DNA of 64,000 nucleotides from Variovorax sp. IB41 (GCF_016405905.1 NZ_JAEFCB010000001.1:930001-994000), one strand, 5' to 3'. Counted from the first letter of the stretch, positions 16,880-26,065 are shown. The notes: a model not told the origin generated them from the letters alone. Program-made: numbers and translations.

Positions 16880-18175
16880 TCATGCGTAGCCCCCGTTCCA
16901 ACGGCCGGTGCAGGCCGCATCGATGCATTCGGCCGTGGTGCCGAACCAGGCCTGCACGCCGAGGATGGCGGGCAGGTAGTGCGCCTGCTTGGCAGAATCG
17001 AGCGCCACGGTCTTCGTGCCCTTGGGCACGGCGCGGCTCATGGCCGAGCAGCTGTCGGTCATGAGGATGCCGCCGGCGTCCTCGATGATCTTGGTGTAGC
17101 CATTGCGATCGGCCAGTGACTTGATGGCGCGCGGTGTGAAGATCCACAGCTCGCAATCGGGGTGCACGCGACGCCCTTCGATGAGCTGCGCGGCCTCCCA
17201 GATCTGCTCGATGGTGTAGTGCGGGCAGCCCAGCATCACGTACTGCACTTCCGCATCCTTGCCCGTCACATTGATCTTCTCGTAGGTCGCGCGGCGCTCG
17301 GCCTCGCCGTAGCGCAGCACCTCGATGGGCGCTTTGCCGCCGAGCGCCTGTTCCAGCGTCAGCGCCTCGGGCGTGACGCCGGCGATGTGGTACATCTCCA
17401 CGCCGCCCGAGGACGACGCGGCCGCGCCGAAGTGCTTGAGCCGCGGCAGGTTCGGCACGCGGCCGATGCCGCGCTGGCTGTGCACCACCGGCACGCGTTC
17501 CTGCACGTGCTCGCCGATGTAGTAGCCGAGCAGCCCCCAGTCCTGCACCGACTCGACTTCGATGTCGAGCTCGATCACATGCGTGGCACGCCGGTTCTCG
17601 TCCAGGTGATAGCCCCAGTACGGAATGCGGCCGGTGAGCATCGCCGCGCCCGTGCTCTCGCGGCCTTCGGTGTTGGTGCGCGCGCCCAGCACCGAATTGC
17701 AATACACCACCGCCGACGATTCCATCCACGCGCAGTGTTCGCCGCGCGTGGGGATATTGCCCACCTGGTAGGGCGTGCAGGTGTTCATGATCTGCGCGCC
17801 GAGGCCAGCCGCATGGCGCTCGCTGCGGTTGTAGAACTGCACGATCTCCTCGCTCACGCCCATGCGCTCGGGCTGGCCCGGGTCGAAGCCCAGCTGCAGG
17901 TGGCTGGTGAAGACCTTGAACTTGGGGATCTCGACCGTCTCCTGGCTGTCGAGGCTGAATTCGGAGAACACCGCGTCCATGCCGCCGCCCTTGGCGAGCG
18001 CGAAGTCGCGCTGGAAGGGCGTGGTCGAGGTGATGGTGGCGCAGACGTTGCGCGTCTCGACCAGTCGCTCGGCGCCCAGGGCTTCGCCGTAGCGCATCAG
18101 GAGGTCCATCGCCTTCTGCACGGCCGGTCCGTCGCGGCCGTCGTACATGGCTTTTTCTTCATCGCTCAGGTGCAT
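16880..18175 (-). CDS. Aconitase X catalytic (large) subunit, DUF521 family
   Basis: 431 residues. Motifs of the DUF521 catalytic subunit: MNTCTPYQVGNIPTRGEHCAW (residues about 131-151), SSAVVYCNSVLGARTNTEGR, VMLGCPHYTIEQIWEAAQLI, LWIFTPRAIKSLADRNGY, and ILMTDSCSAMSR near the C-terminus; the Cys residues in these segments are likely Fe-S ligands or active-site residues. It needs the small subunit encoded 61 bases downstream. The ATG at 18175 matches the family start (MHLSDEEKAMYDG). Together with the IlvD/Edd enzyme it forms a two-dehydratase pathway; the known bacterial activity is cis-3-hydroxyproline dehydration, but here no proline-specific genes are nearby. Confidence 0.9.
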   Translation of the reverse strand: MHLSDEEKAMYDGRDGPAVQKAMDLLMRYGEALGAERLVETRNVCATITSTTPFQRDFALAKGGGMDAVFSEFSLDSQETVEIPKFKVFTSHLQLGFDPGQPERMGVSEEIVQFYNRSERHAAGLGAQIMNTCTPYQVGNIPTRGEHCAWMESSAVVYCNSVLGARTNTEGRESTGAAMLTGRIPYWGYHLDENRRATHVIELDIEVESVQDWGLLGYYIGEHVQERVPVVHSQRGIGRVPNLPRLKHFGAAASSSGGVEMYHIAGVTPEALTLEQALGGKAPIEVLRYGEAERRATYEKINVTGKDAEVQYVMLGCPHYTIEQIWEAAQLIEGRRVHPDCELWIFTPRAIKSLADRNGYTKIIEDAGGILMTDSCSAMSRAVPKGTKTVALDSAKQAHYLPAILGVQAWFGTTAECIDAACTGRWNGGYA

Positions 18176-18228
18176 GACCTGTGTCTCCGTTCTTCTGTCG
18201 TCGTGGGGAAAGGTCCCCGGCCGGGCGG

Positions 18229-19071
18229 CTAGCCCGGCGAGGGTGATGGCACGTGCCCGCCGATGTCGCGCGCGATCGTGAGCGCGATGTCGTGCAGGTG
18301 CGGTGCGAGTTCGTTGCGCAATCTGTCTTCGGTGAACACGAAGGCGGCACCGCCGCCGTTCAGCGCCATCACCTCGCCGTCGGGGCCGATGAGCGGCACC
18401 GACACCGAGTTGATCTCGCGGTGGAATTCGCCGAGCGAGAGGCAGTAGCCCAGGCGCCTGGCCTCGCCGATGGCGCGCGTCATGGGCACCGCGATGCCGT
18501 CCCATTCGGGGCCGCGCAGGAGGCGCATCGAATCGACCAGCTGGTTGCGCTGCGCATCGGGCAGTGCCGAGAGGTAGGCACGGCCGAGCGCCGAATTCGG
18601 CAGCGGTGCGCGCGAACCCACATCGAGCCGCGCCGAGAGCATCGACGAGCGCGGCCGGCAGGCTTCGATCAGCACCATCTCCATGCCGTCGCGCACCGCG
18701 AGGTAGACGGAGGCGCCCACCTCCTCGGCCATCGCCTGCATGCTGGGCCGCGCGGCGGCGCGCACATCGAGGCTGCCGAGGAACACGCGCGAGAGCGACA
18801 CCACGCCCGGCCCGAGCATGAAGCGGTCGGGCGCCTGCGCGGGCTTGAGCATGCCCAGCGAGAGCAGCGTCGCGACCAGCCGGTTGACCGTGGGGCGCGG
18901 AATGCCGGTGATGCGCGCCACGTCGGCGTGGCCGAGCACCGGGCGCTCTTCGCTGAAGCAGCGCAGCACCGAAATACCGCGCTCCAGCGCGCTCACGGTG
19001 TCGGAACGTTCGCCGCGCGAATCGGAGGCGTCGGCCGCGGAAAGAGAGCTGTCGTTTTTGTCGTTGGACAT
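18229..19071 (-). CDS. IclR-family transcriptional regulator
   Basis: 280 residues. Winged helix at residues about 25-90 (VSALERGISVLRCFSEERPV, then ITGIPRPTVNRLVATLLSLG) followed by the IclR GAF-like effector domain (GASVYLAVRDGMEMVLIEAC, ALGRAYLSALP, SVSVPLIGPDGEVMALNGGG). Members sense small acids and often control neighbouring catabolic genes. It lies between the FAD oxidoreductase and the aconitase X subunits, on the same strand, and is the likely local regulator of this set and of the divergent Bug pair. A palindrome TTGCA-N6-TGCAA sits 21 bases upstream of its start. Confidence 0.88.
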   Translation of the reverse strand: MSNDKNDSSLSAADASDSRGERSDTVSALERGISVLRCFSEERPVLGHADVARITGIPRPTVNRLVATLLSLGMLKPAQAPDRFMLGPGVVSLSRVFLGSLDVRAAARPSMQAMAEEVGASVYLAVRDGMEMVLIEACRPRSSMLSARLDVGSRAPLPNSALGRAYLSALPDAQRNQLVDSMRLLRGPEWDGIAVPMTRAIGEARRLGYCLSLGEFHREINSVSVPLIGPDGEVMALNGGGAAFVFTEDRLRNELAPHLHDIALTIARDIGGHVPSPSPG

Positions 19072-19091
19072 GAAGGGACCCTTTGAACGCT

Positions 19092-19107
19092 TTGCAAGAC
19101 TCTGCAA
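19092..19107. promoter_or_regulatory. Candidate operator upstream of the iclR-type gene
   Basis: TTGCA-AGACTC-TGCAA inverted repeat in the 89-base gap between the FAD oxidoreductase stop and the IclR start. Its position fits autoregulation, but nothing in the sequence ties it to a particular regulator. Confidence 0.35.
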
Positions 19108-19160
19108 TGTAGAGGCTCGCGAAACGAGATCGGCCGGGTTCATGGCGAAGAGAAGTGAGT

Positions 19161-20621
19161 TCAGACGCTGGCTTCGGCCGCGACGGATGCCGCGCCCTGC
19201 CCAACTCCGCCTTCGCCGCCGGTCCGCAGGTACACGCCCTGCGCCAGCAATTCGGACTGCAGCGCGCCGGTGTCCACGAAGCGCGGCGCGATGCCGCCGC
19301 GCGAGGCCAGCGCCGCCGCCACGCCCGCGGCCTGGCCGGTGATCCAGCACTGCGGAATCTCGCGCATGAAGCCGTGCGAATTGCGGTCGCACGAGATGTG
19401 GCGGCCGCAGGCCACGAGGCCGTCAAGCTGCTGCGGCACCAGCGCGCCGTAGGGAATGGAGATGTTCGGGAATTTCGGCGACACCGCAGGCGACACGCCG
19501 ATCTCGTCCGCGAGCGGCACGCCGTCGGGCCACTGGCTGCGCAGCACCGCGCCCACGCCCGAGAGGCGCCGCGCATGGCGCACGCCGATCTGCGGCGCGC
19601 TCAGCATGAGGTATGCATCCTCGAAGCCCGGCGCATGCGCCTTGAAGTAGTCCAGGTGCGCGGCCATGGCGCGGTGCGATCGCACTTCCACCGCCGTGAG
19701 ATCGTCCACGTCGAGCGCCGAGTAGCCCGACTGGCGCGGCCCCATGAAGAGCGCCACGTCGTTGCGCCACGAGACGAACGGCCGCTCGAAGAGGCCCAGC
19801 TGCTCCCGCCCGCGCGCCATGAAGCCGGCGAAGGCTTCGGGCTGGCCGGCCTTGAATTCGATCCAGCGGTTCATGTCCACGCCGCCGAAGAGCCACGAGG
19901 TGTTCATGCAGTGGTGCACGTCGGCCTCTTCGATGTCGTTCACGTAGGTGGCACCGGCGCGGGCGAACAGGTCGCCGTCGCCGGTGGCGTCCACCACCAC
20001 GTCGGCCATGATGGCCATGCGGCCTTCCTTGCTCTCGAAGACCACGCCCTTCACGGCGCCGTCCTGCACGATCGGGATCGCGGCCCACGAGTGGTAGATG
20101 AGCTTGACCTTGCGCTCCAGCACGATCTCCTGCGAGAGCAGCTTCAAGCGCTCGGGGTCGATGGTGGGCGACCAGGTGACCACGCCGTGGTAGGCGGCGG
20201 TGCGCTGCGACCAGTGCGCGGCCTTGGCCGTGTCCTGCGAGCCCCAGTCCTCGCGCTGCGGGCCGGCGATGGCGTCGGCGGGGAGGCGATCGAACAGCTC
20301 TTCGGCGAAGCCGCGGATCACCAGCTTGCCTTCCCAGTCGGTCATGCGGTCGATCCAGATCACGAGGCCGCCGGTCGAGAGGCCGCCCAGGTGGTTGTAG
20401 CGCTCGAGCAGCGCCACGTCGGCGCCCGCGCGGGCCGCGGCTGCGGCGGCCGCGGTGCCCGACGGGCCGCCGCCGACCACCAGCACGCCGCAGCGGTGAT
20501 AGACCGGAATGTTCTTGCCGGGCTCGGCCCAGCTGCCGTGGTCAGGGCGCTTGACGCGGCTGTCGCGGTCGAAGATGTCGGAGGACAGGATGCGCTCGTC
20601 GGTGCGGACGACAGTTTTCAT
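19161..20621 (-). CDS. FAD-dependent oxidoreductase (FAD_oxidored family)
   Basis: 486 residues. The Rossmann dinucleotide motif VLVVGGGPSGTAAAAAAARA, followed by ALLERYNHLGGLSTGG, occurs near residues 46-85; MADVVVDATGDGDLFARAGA and the C-terminal LDGLVACGRHISCDRNSHGF, followed by WITGQAAGVAAALA, match the PF12831-type FAD oxidoreductases. It probably oxidises an alcohol or amine substrate of the adjacent pathway. ATG at 20621 is chosen; a TTG 15 codons upstream (20666) is possible. First gene of the leftward set, divergent from the tandem Bug receptors across a 165-base AT-rich region. Confidence 0.82.
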   Translation of the reverse strand: MKTVVRTDERILSSDIFDRDSRVKRPDHGSWAEPGKNIPVYHRCGVLVVGGGPSGTAAAAAAARAGADVALLERYNHLGGLSTGGLVIWIDRMTDWEGKLVIRGFAEELFDRLPADAIAGPQREDWGSQDTAKAAHWSQRTAAYHGVVTWSPTIDPERLKLLSQEIVLERKVKLIYHSWAAIPIVQDGAVKGVVFESKEGRMAIMADVVVDATGDGDLFARAGATYVNDIEEADVHHCMNTSWLFGGVDMNRWIEFKAGQPEAFAGFMARGREQLGLFERPFVSWRNDVALFMGPRQSGYSALDVDDLTAVEVRSHRAMAAHLDYFKAHAPGFEDAYLMLSAPQIGVRHARRLSGVGAVLRSQWPDGVPLADEIGVSPAVSPKFPNISIPYGALVPQQLDGLVACGRHISCDRNSHGFMREIPQCWITGQAAGVAAALASRGGIAPRFVDTGALQSELLAQGVYLRTGGEGGVGQGAASVAAEASV

Positions 20622-20672
20622 GGATGGTTGTCTTGGATGGGCTGTTTCGTCGTATTTTGATTTCAATGTTCA

Positions 20673-20689
20673 TTTTGTCAAACACAAAA
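20673..20689. promoter_or_regulatory. Palindrome in the divergent promoter region of the FAD oxidoreductase and Bug genes
   Basis: TTTTGT-CAAAC-ACAAAA, a perfect 6-base inverted repeat within the AT-rich stretch 20640-20770, which is clearly lower in GC than its surroundings and must hold both divergent promoters. It is a good candidate site for the IclR regulator encoded in the same cluster, though that assignment is inference. Confidence 0.45.
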
Positions 20690-20786
20690 GGCCATAAAAG
20701 CCATTTCTTCGGGGTATTCCCTAGTTAATATGGATTTTTATGATTTTCTAAATCAATATAAGAAGAACATTCCAACGGAGACATCG

Positions 20787-21782
20787 ATGAAGACACCCAA
20801 CGGCACCCGCCGTGCATTCGGCGCGGCCCTCGGCGCCGCAGCCTTGCTGGGCCTGGCGCCGCTCGCGTTCGCGCAGGACTTTCCGTCGCGCAGCAAACCG
20901 ATCCGCATCGTCGTGGGCTTCACCGCCGGCGGCGGCACCGACGCGCAGGCGCGCATCGTGGCGCAGAAGCTCGGCGAGGTGCTGGGCACCAGCGTGATCG
21001 TGGACAACCGCCCCGGCGCGAGCACCATGCTCGCGGCCAACGAGGTGTCGCGCGCACTGCCCGACGGCTACACGCTGCTGTACGCGCCCTCCTCCACGAT
21101 GGCGCAGAACCCGCACACCTTCGCGCAGGTGCCCTACGACCCGTTCAAGGACTTCACCGCCATCTCGATGGGCGGGCGCGGGCCGCTGGTGCTGTCGGTC
21201 AGCACCACGGTGCCCGCCAACAACGTGAAGGAACTCGTGGCCTACGTGAAGGCCAACCCCGGAAAGGTGAGCTACGCCTCGTTCGGCGCGGGCACCTCGT
21301 CGCACATCTACGGCGAGGCCTTCGTGAAGAAGACCGGCGTCGATGCGGTGCACATCCCCTACAAGGGCGGCTCGGACGCGGCGAAAGACCTGATCGGCGG
21401 GCGCGTGCAGTACATGTTCGACTCGGCCTCCTCGGCCGTCATCACCTCGGCCTCGGGCAAGGTGAAGATCCTGGCGATCGCGGCGAACGCGCGCATCCCG
21501 GCGCTGCCCGACGTGCCCACCTTCGCCGAGCAGGGCATCGCGGGGCTGGACCTGCCCAGCTGGCTCGGCTTCTACGGGCCGGCGCACATGCCGGCACCGG
21601 TGGTCGCCAAGCTCAACGCGGCGCTCACGCAGGTGCTGGCGATGCCGCAGGTGCGCGAGTTCTATCGCACCGGCGGCTACGAAGCGGGCGCGACGACGCC
21701 GGAAGAATTCGCCGGCATCACGCGCTCGACCTACGAGCGCTGGGGCGCGATGGTGCAGCAGGTAGGCTTGGCCAAGCAATGA
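20787..21782 (+). CDS. Bug/TctC-family receptor, first of a tandem pair
   Basis: 331 residues. Signal peptide about residues 1-31 (ends LAPLAFAQ), then SRSKPIRIVVGFTAGGGTDA, VIVDNRPGASTMLAANEV, LPDGYTLLYAPSSTMAQNPH, ALPDVPTFAEQGIAGLDLPS and FYGPAHMPAPVVAKLNAALT, the full Bug motif set. GGAG lies 6 bases upstream of the ATG at 20787. The stop overlaps the next gene's ATG. It faces the FAD oxidoreductase divergently and is likely induced with it. No TctAB permease is adjacent. Confidence 0.9.
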   Translation: MKTPNGTRRAFGAALGAAALLGLAPLAFAQDFPSRSKPIRIVVGFTAGGGTDAQARIVAQKLGEVLGTSVIVDNRPGASTMLAANEVSRALPDGYTLLYAPSSTMAQNPHTFAQVPYDPFKDFTAISMGGRGPLVLSVSTTVPANNVKELVAYVKANPGKVSYASFGAGTSSHIYGEAFVKKTGVDAVHIPYKGGSDAAKDLIGGRVQYMFDSASSAVITSASGKVKILAIAANARIPALPDVPTFAEQGIAGLDLPSWLGFYGPAHMPAPVVAKLNAALTQVLAMPQVREFYRTGGYEAGATTPEEFAGITRSTYERWGAMVQQVGLAKQ

Positions 21783-22804
21783 GCGCTTCTTCTTTCTTCA
21801 TCACCCGACGCAGCGCGGCCGCGTGGCTCGCGGTCGGCACGATCGGCGCGTTCGGCGCGGTCGCCTCGCCGCTGTCTTCGCTCGCAGCCTCGCCCGCGGC
21901 CTTTCCCGAAAAGGGCCGCAATATCCGCATCGTGCTCGGCCTGGCGGCGGGCGGCGCCTCCGATTCGCAGGCGCGCTTCGTCGCCAACAAGCTCGGCGAG
22001 GTGCTGCAGACGCCGGTCATCGTGGAGAACCGGCCAGGCGCGAGCTTCATTCTCGCGACCGAAGAGGTGATCCGCGCGGCGCCCGACGGCTACACCTTCA
22101 TGTACGCGCCCTCCTCTGTCGTCGCGCAGAACCCGCAGACGTTGGCGCAGGTGCGCTACGACCCGTTCAAGGACCTGACGCCCATCTCGCTCGGCGCGCG
22201 CGGGCCGCTGGTGCTCACGGTGCACGCGAGCGTGCCGGCGCGCAACGTGCAGGAATTGATCGCCTACATCAAGGCCAACCCCGGAAAGATGAGCTACGCC
22301 TCGTTCGGCACCGGCACCTCGTCGCACATCTACGGCGAGGCCTTCGCGCGGCAGGCGGGCCTGGACGTGGTGCACGTGCCCTACAAGGGCGGCGCCGATG
22401 CGGCGAAGGACTTTCTCGCGGGCCGCGTGCAGTACTACTTCGACGCGGCGCCCAACGCCATCCAGAACACGGCCACCGGCAAGGTGCGCATGCTGGCGGT
22501 GGCGGCGCCCAAGCGCAGCCCGATGCTGCCCGACGTGCCCACGATGACCGAGCAAGGCGTGAGCGGCGTCGACATGGCCAGCTGGCTCGGCTTCTACGGC
22601 CCGGCGCGCATGCCGGCGCCGGTGGTCGCCAAGCTCAATGCGGCGCTCGCGCAGGTGCTGGCGATGCCGGCCACGCGAGACTTCTTCCGCCAGGGCGCTT
22701 ACGAAGCCGAATCGTCGACCCCGCAGCAGCTGGCCGACCTGACGCGCACGACCTACGACCAGTGGGCCGAGACCATCCGCAAGCTCGGCCTCACGAAGCA
22801 GTAA
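21779..22804 (+). CDS. Bug/TctC-family receptor, second of a tandem pair
   Basis: 341 residues. N-terminal TRRSAAAWLAVGTIGAFGAV is a signal peptide with a twin-arginine-like start; the mature part carries GRNIRIVLGLAAGGASDSQA, VIVENRPGASFILATEEV, YAPSSVVAQNPQTLAQVRYD and WLGFYGPARMPAPVVAKLNA. It is closely similar to the preceding gene along its whole length, including shared segments such as SYASFG-GTSSHIYGEAF (X differs) and PYKGG-DAAKD, so it arose by tandem duplication. It starts within the upstream stop (ATGA) and converges on the alpha/beta hydrolase gene. Confidence 0.9.
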   Translation: MSASSFFITRRSAAAWLAVGTIGAFGAVASPLSSLAASPAAFPEKGRNIRIVLGLAAGGASDSQARFVANKLGEVLQTPVIVENRPGASFILATEEVIRAAPDGYTFMYAPSSVVAQNPQTLAQVRYDPFKDLTPISLGARGPLVLTVHASVPARNVQELIAYIKANPGKMSYASFGTGTSSHIYGEAFARQAGLDVVHVPYKGGADAAKDFLAGRVQYYFDAAPNAIQNTATGKVRMLAVAAPKRSPMLPDVPTMTEQGVSGVDMASWLGFYGPARMPAPVVAKLNAALAQVLAMPATRDFFRQGAYEAESSTPQQLADLTRTTYDQWAETIRKLGLTKQ

Positions 22805-22835
22805 ATGCAGTAACCGCCGCAACCCGCGGCGAAGT

Positions 22836-23717
22836 TCAGCCGAAGAACTTCACGAGCCGCGCGTTGGTCTCGGCGGCGCGCTCGTACTGCACCCAGTGCC
22901 CCGCGCCGTCGATCACCACGCCTTCGCGGTCCGGCCCCTCGCTCGCGAGCAGCGCCACCAGCGGGCGCGGATCGGCCGTGACGTCGTATTCGCCCCAGAG
23001 CAGCAGCGTCGGCACGCCCAGCGTGTCGATCGCCTTGCGCAAACCGCCGGCCTGCGACACCTCCTTGCTGCGAAAGCGTGTGCCGTGGCAGGAGATGTCG
23101 TGGATCTCGAAGGCCAGCGGGTCGACGGTCGCGGTGTCGTGCAGCATCAGCGCGCCCAGGTTGTGCAGGAGCGCGGCGCGCTCGGCCTCGCGGTCGGGGG
23201 CGGTGCGCCAGTTGATCATCTGCGCGGTCATGCGGCGCAGCGTGCCGTGGCCGCCGCTGCCCAAGAGCGCGAGCTTGCGCACCGCGCCGCGCTGCACCGC
23301 GAAGCGCGCGGCGGTGAGGCCGCCGAACGAGAAGCCACCCAGGTCGATGGGCGTGCCCGCGCCGACGAGCGCATCGAGCGTGCCGCCGAGGGCGTTCAGC
23401 AACGGCAGCAGCGAGTCTTCGCCGGGTGCCACGCGCGGCGGCGCATCGGAATCATGGAAACCCGGCATGTCGGGCAGGAGCAGCGTGCGCCCGGCCGACA
23501 AGGCATCGGCGTTGCGCAGCCAGTGCATCCAGCTGCCGTGGCCGCCGTGCAGCAGCACGATGGGCGGCTTGGTCGTGTCGGTGCCGAAGCGGCGCCAGCG
23601 CACGCGCACGCCGTCGTGCACGGGGTCGTGGTGGGTGGAGAGCGCGTCGATGCGCGCGATGTCGTTGCGCGCCGCGGACGCTTCAGGGGTGTCAGGGCTG
23701 TCGGGGGTCAGAGGCAT
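22836..23717 (-). CDS. Alpha/beta-fold hydrolase
   Basis: 293 residues. Oxyanion region IVLLHGGHGSWMHWL, nucleophile elbow GGFSFGG, acid region LLLWGEYDVTADP and catalytic His in GAGHWVQYE give a complete triad of the alpha/beta hydrolase fold, similar to meta-cleavage-product hydrolases and esterases. ATG at 23717 is chosen as the first start matching the fold; the N-terminal 20 residues are a variable leader. It converges with the tandem Bug genes (31-base gap) and may hydrolyse an ester or ring-cleavage product of the same pathway, but that is only positional inference. Confidence 0.82.
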   Translation of the reverse strand: MPLTPDSPDTPEASAARNDIARIDALSTHHDPVHDGVRVRWRRFGTDTTKPPIVLLHGGHGSWMHWLRNADALSAGRTLLLPDMPGFHDSDAPPRVAPGEDSLLPLLNALGGTLDALVGAGTPIDLGGFSFGGLTAARFAVQRGAVRKLALLGSGGHGTLRRMTAQMINWRTAPDREAERAALLHNLGALMLHDTATVDPLAFEIHDISCHGTRFRSKEVSQAGGLRKAIDTLGVPTLLLWGEYDVTADPRPLVALLASEGPDREGVVIDGAGHWVQYERAAETNARLVKFFG

Positions 23718-23881
23718 CCCCCGATTTTGCCGCGCGGCCTTCCGCGCCGCAGCGGGCCGCCAGGATGCCCTGCATAGAATCCGCCGCAGCGCCCGCCGAA
23801 CAGGTCGCCCGCCCTTCAACGAATAAAAAAGCAGAGAGGCCAACGGCCTGCCCCCGATGCGTGGCGCAGGCCGCCCCATCC

Positions 23882-26026
23882 ATGACCCTGTTGAATCGCC
23901 GCCAGCTCGCGCTGCTCGCCCTGTCGCAGCCCCTCGTCCAACCGCTCGCCGCCTGGTCGCAGGACACCACCGATCTTTCCACCGCACTCGAACAACCCGA
24001 CGGCGCCGAGGCGCTGGCCTGGGTGCAGGCGCGCACGGCCGAGGCCCGGCAGCTGATCACCGGCCTGCCCGACTACGCGCGCCGCTACGAGGACACGCTG
24101 TCCGCCGTGTCCGCGCGCGACAGCAATATCCAGTTCGTGCGCCCGCACCGCGGCCACCTCTACAACTTCTACAGCACCGCCAGCCAGCCGAGCGGCGTGT
24201 GGCGCCGCACCACGCTGGAGGAGTACCGCAAGGAGCGGCCCTACTGGCAGGTGCTGATCGACCTGGACAAGCTCGGCCAGCAGGAAGGCCGCGCCTGGAC
24301 CTTCTCCTCCTACGTGCTGAGCCCCAACGGCGAGCGCGCGCTGGTCTACCTCTCGCCCGGCGGCGCGGACCGCACCGAGGTGCGCGAGTTCGACCTCGCC
24401 TCCCGGCAGTTCGTCGCGGCGGGCTTTCGCCTGCCCCTGGCCAAGCAATGGGCCGACTGGTACGGCGACGACGAGGTGCTGGTGGCCACCGAGTCCGCCG
24501 GCGGCGCGCTCAGCCGCAGCGGCTACCCGCTGACCATTCGCCGCTGGCGCCGCGGCAGCGCACTGGCCGAAGCGCCCGAGCTGGTGCGCGGCGAGGCGGC
24601 CGACATGAGCATGTCGATCGACACCCTCGACCCCAGGGAGGGGCGGCCCGCCGCCGCGCTGGTCGGGCGGCGCCTGAGCTTCTTCCAGAACCGCTACCAG
24701 CTCTTGCAGGGCGACACGCTCTCGCCGCTGCTGGACCTCCCGCTCGATGCGACCACCTGGCTGAGCGAAGGCTGGCTGGTGCTCTGGCTGCGCAGCGACT
24801 TCGACGACGGCACCGCGCGCCACCCCGCGGGCAGCGTGCTCGCCACGCCCATCGCCACCGCGACGCAGCCGCAGCGGCGCTTTCACGTGCTGCTGTCCAC
24901 GGCACCGCGCCAGCGGCTGATCCGCTGGGAGCGCGTGCGCGACGGTTTCGCCATTGCATGGTCCGACAACCTGCAACCGCGCCTCTTGTTCCTGCGCTGG
25001 ACCGGCGAGACCTTCGAGCCCCGCGAAGTGGCGCTGCCCGACACCGGCGTGGTCGGCATCCGCGCCGACCGCTCCGACCAGAACGACCTGGTGTGGCTCA
25101 CCACGCAGGCGCCGCTCGTGCCGCAGACCTTCGGGCTGATGGACGTCGCCGAGCCCCAGCCCTGGGCGCCGCTCAAGCGGCAGGCCACCTTCTTCGATGC
25201 CGCAGGCCTCCGGGTGCAGCGGCTGGAGGCGCGATCGGCCGATGGAACGCTCATTCCCTACACGGTGATCGCGCCCGCCGCGCTGGCCATGGACGGCCAT
25301 GCGCCGACGCTGCTGTACGGGTACGGCGGCTTCGGCATCGCGCTCGAGCTGGACTACCAGCGCATGCCCGGCATCAACTGGCTGCGCTACGGCGGCGTCT
25401 ACGTGCTGGCGCACATCCGCGGCGGCGGCGAGTTCGGCGCCAGCTGGTACGAGGCGGCGAAGGGAGCGCGCCGGCAGGCCGCGTTCGACGACTTCATCGC
25501 GGTCGCCGAAGACCTGGTGCGGCGCGGCATCACGCGCCCCCGGCGGCTGGGCATCTACGGTGCGAGCAACGGCGGCGCGCTGGTGTCGGCCGTGCTGGTG
25601 CAGCGGCCCGAGCTCTTCGGCGCCGCGGTCGCGCGCGTGCCGCTGACCGACATGCTCGAGTTCACGCGCTTCACCGCGGGGCCGTCGTGGATCGAGGAGT
25701 ACGGCGACCCGGCGGTGGCGGCGGACCGCGCGGTGCTCGCGCGCTGGTCGCCGCTGCAGAACCTGAAGAACGCGAGCGGGGGCGTCGCCTATCCGCCGAC
25801 GCTCTTCATCGGCAACCGCAACGACGACCGCGTGCACCCGTCGCACGCGCGCAAGATGGTGGCGCGCATGCGGGCGCTGGGCCATGCACAGGCGTGGCTG
25901 TACGAGGAGACCAGCGGCGGGCACCTGGGCCGTGCGACGCCGCAACTGCTCGCCACGCGCGAGGCGCTGCTGCACACCTTCCTCATGGGCATGCTGCAGC
26001 GCAGCCCGGCCGAGCCGGCCGCGTAG
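23882..26026 (+). CDS. Prolyl oligopeptidase-family serine peptidase (S9), exported
   Basis: 714 residues. N-terminal MTLLNRRQLALLALSQPLVQ contains a twin-arginine-like RR and a hydrophobic stretch, suggesting export. Beta-propeller region about 70-440; the C-terminal alpha/beta hydrolase domain has LLYGYGGFGIALE, YVLAHIRGGGEFGASWYEAA, nucleophile S562 in YGASNGGALVSA (the family usually has GGSNGG), Asp in NRNDDRVHPSHA and His in SGGHLGRA. These match S9A peptidases. Single gene flanked by the hydrolase promoter region upstream and a convergent cytochrome b561 gene downstream. Confidence 0.87.
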   Translation: MTLLNRRQLALLALSQPLVQPLAAWSQDTTDLSTALEQPDGAEALAWVQARTAEARQLITGLPDYARRYEDTLSAVSARDSNIQFVRPHRGHLYNFYSTASQPSGVWRRTTLEEYRKERPYWQVLIDLDKLGQQEGRAWTFSSYVLSPNGERALVYLSPGGADRTEVREFDLASRQFVAAGFRLPLAKQWADWYGDDEVLVATESAGGALSRSGYPLTIRRWRRGSALAEAPELVRGEAADMSMSIDTLDPREGRPAAALVGRRLSFFQNRYQLLQGDTLSPLLDLPLDATTWLSEGWLVLWLRSDFDDGTARHPAGSVLATPIATATQPQRRFHVLLSTAPRQRLIRWERVRDGFAIAWSDNLQPRLLFLRWTGETFEPREVALPDTGVVGIRADRSDQNDLVWLTTQAPLVPQTFGLMDVAEPQPWAPLKRQATFFDAAGLRVQRLEARSADGTLIPYTVIAPAALAMDGHAPTLLYGYGGFGIALELDYQRMPGINWLRYGGVYVLAHIRGGGEFGASWYEAAKGARRQAAFDDFIAVAEDLVRRGITRPRRLGIYGASNGGALVSAVLVQRPELFGAAVARVPLTDMLEFTRFTAGPSWIEEYGDPAVAADRAVLARWSPLQNLKNASGGVAYPPTLFIGNRNDDRVHPSHARKMVARMRALGHAQAWLYEETSGGHLGRATPQLLATREALLHTFLMGMLQRSPAEPAA

Positions 26027-26065
26027 TCCGGTGTAGTCCGGCGTGTTCCGACCTTCGCGAGGCGG

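Noticed and set aside
14156..17119. Long + strand frame opposite porin, IlvD-type and aconitase X genes
   Set aside because: It crosses several real genes and shows no domain motifs; typical GC-rich antisense frame.
23830..23880. Possible tRNA or small RNA before the S9 peptidase gene
   Set aside because: No cloverleaf or acceptor CCA pattern; only short GGCC repeats were seen.
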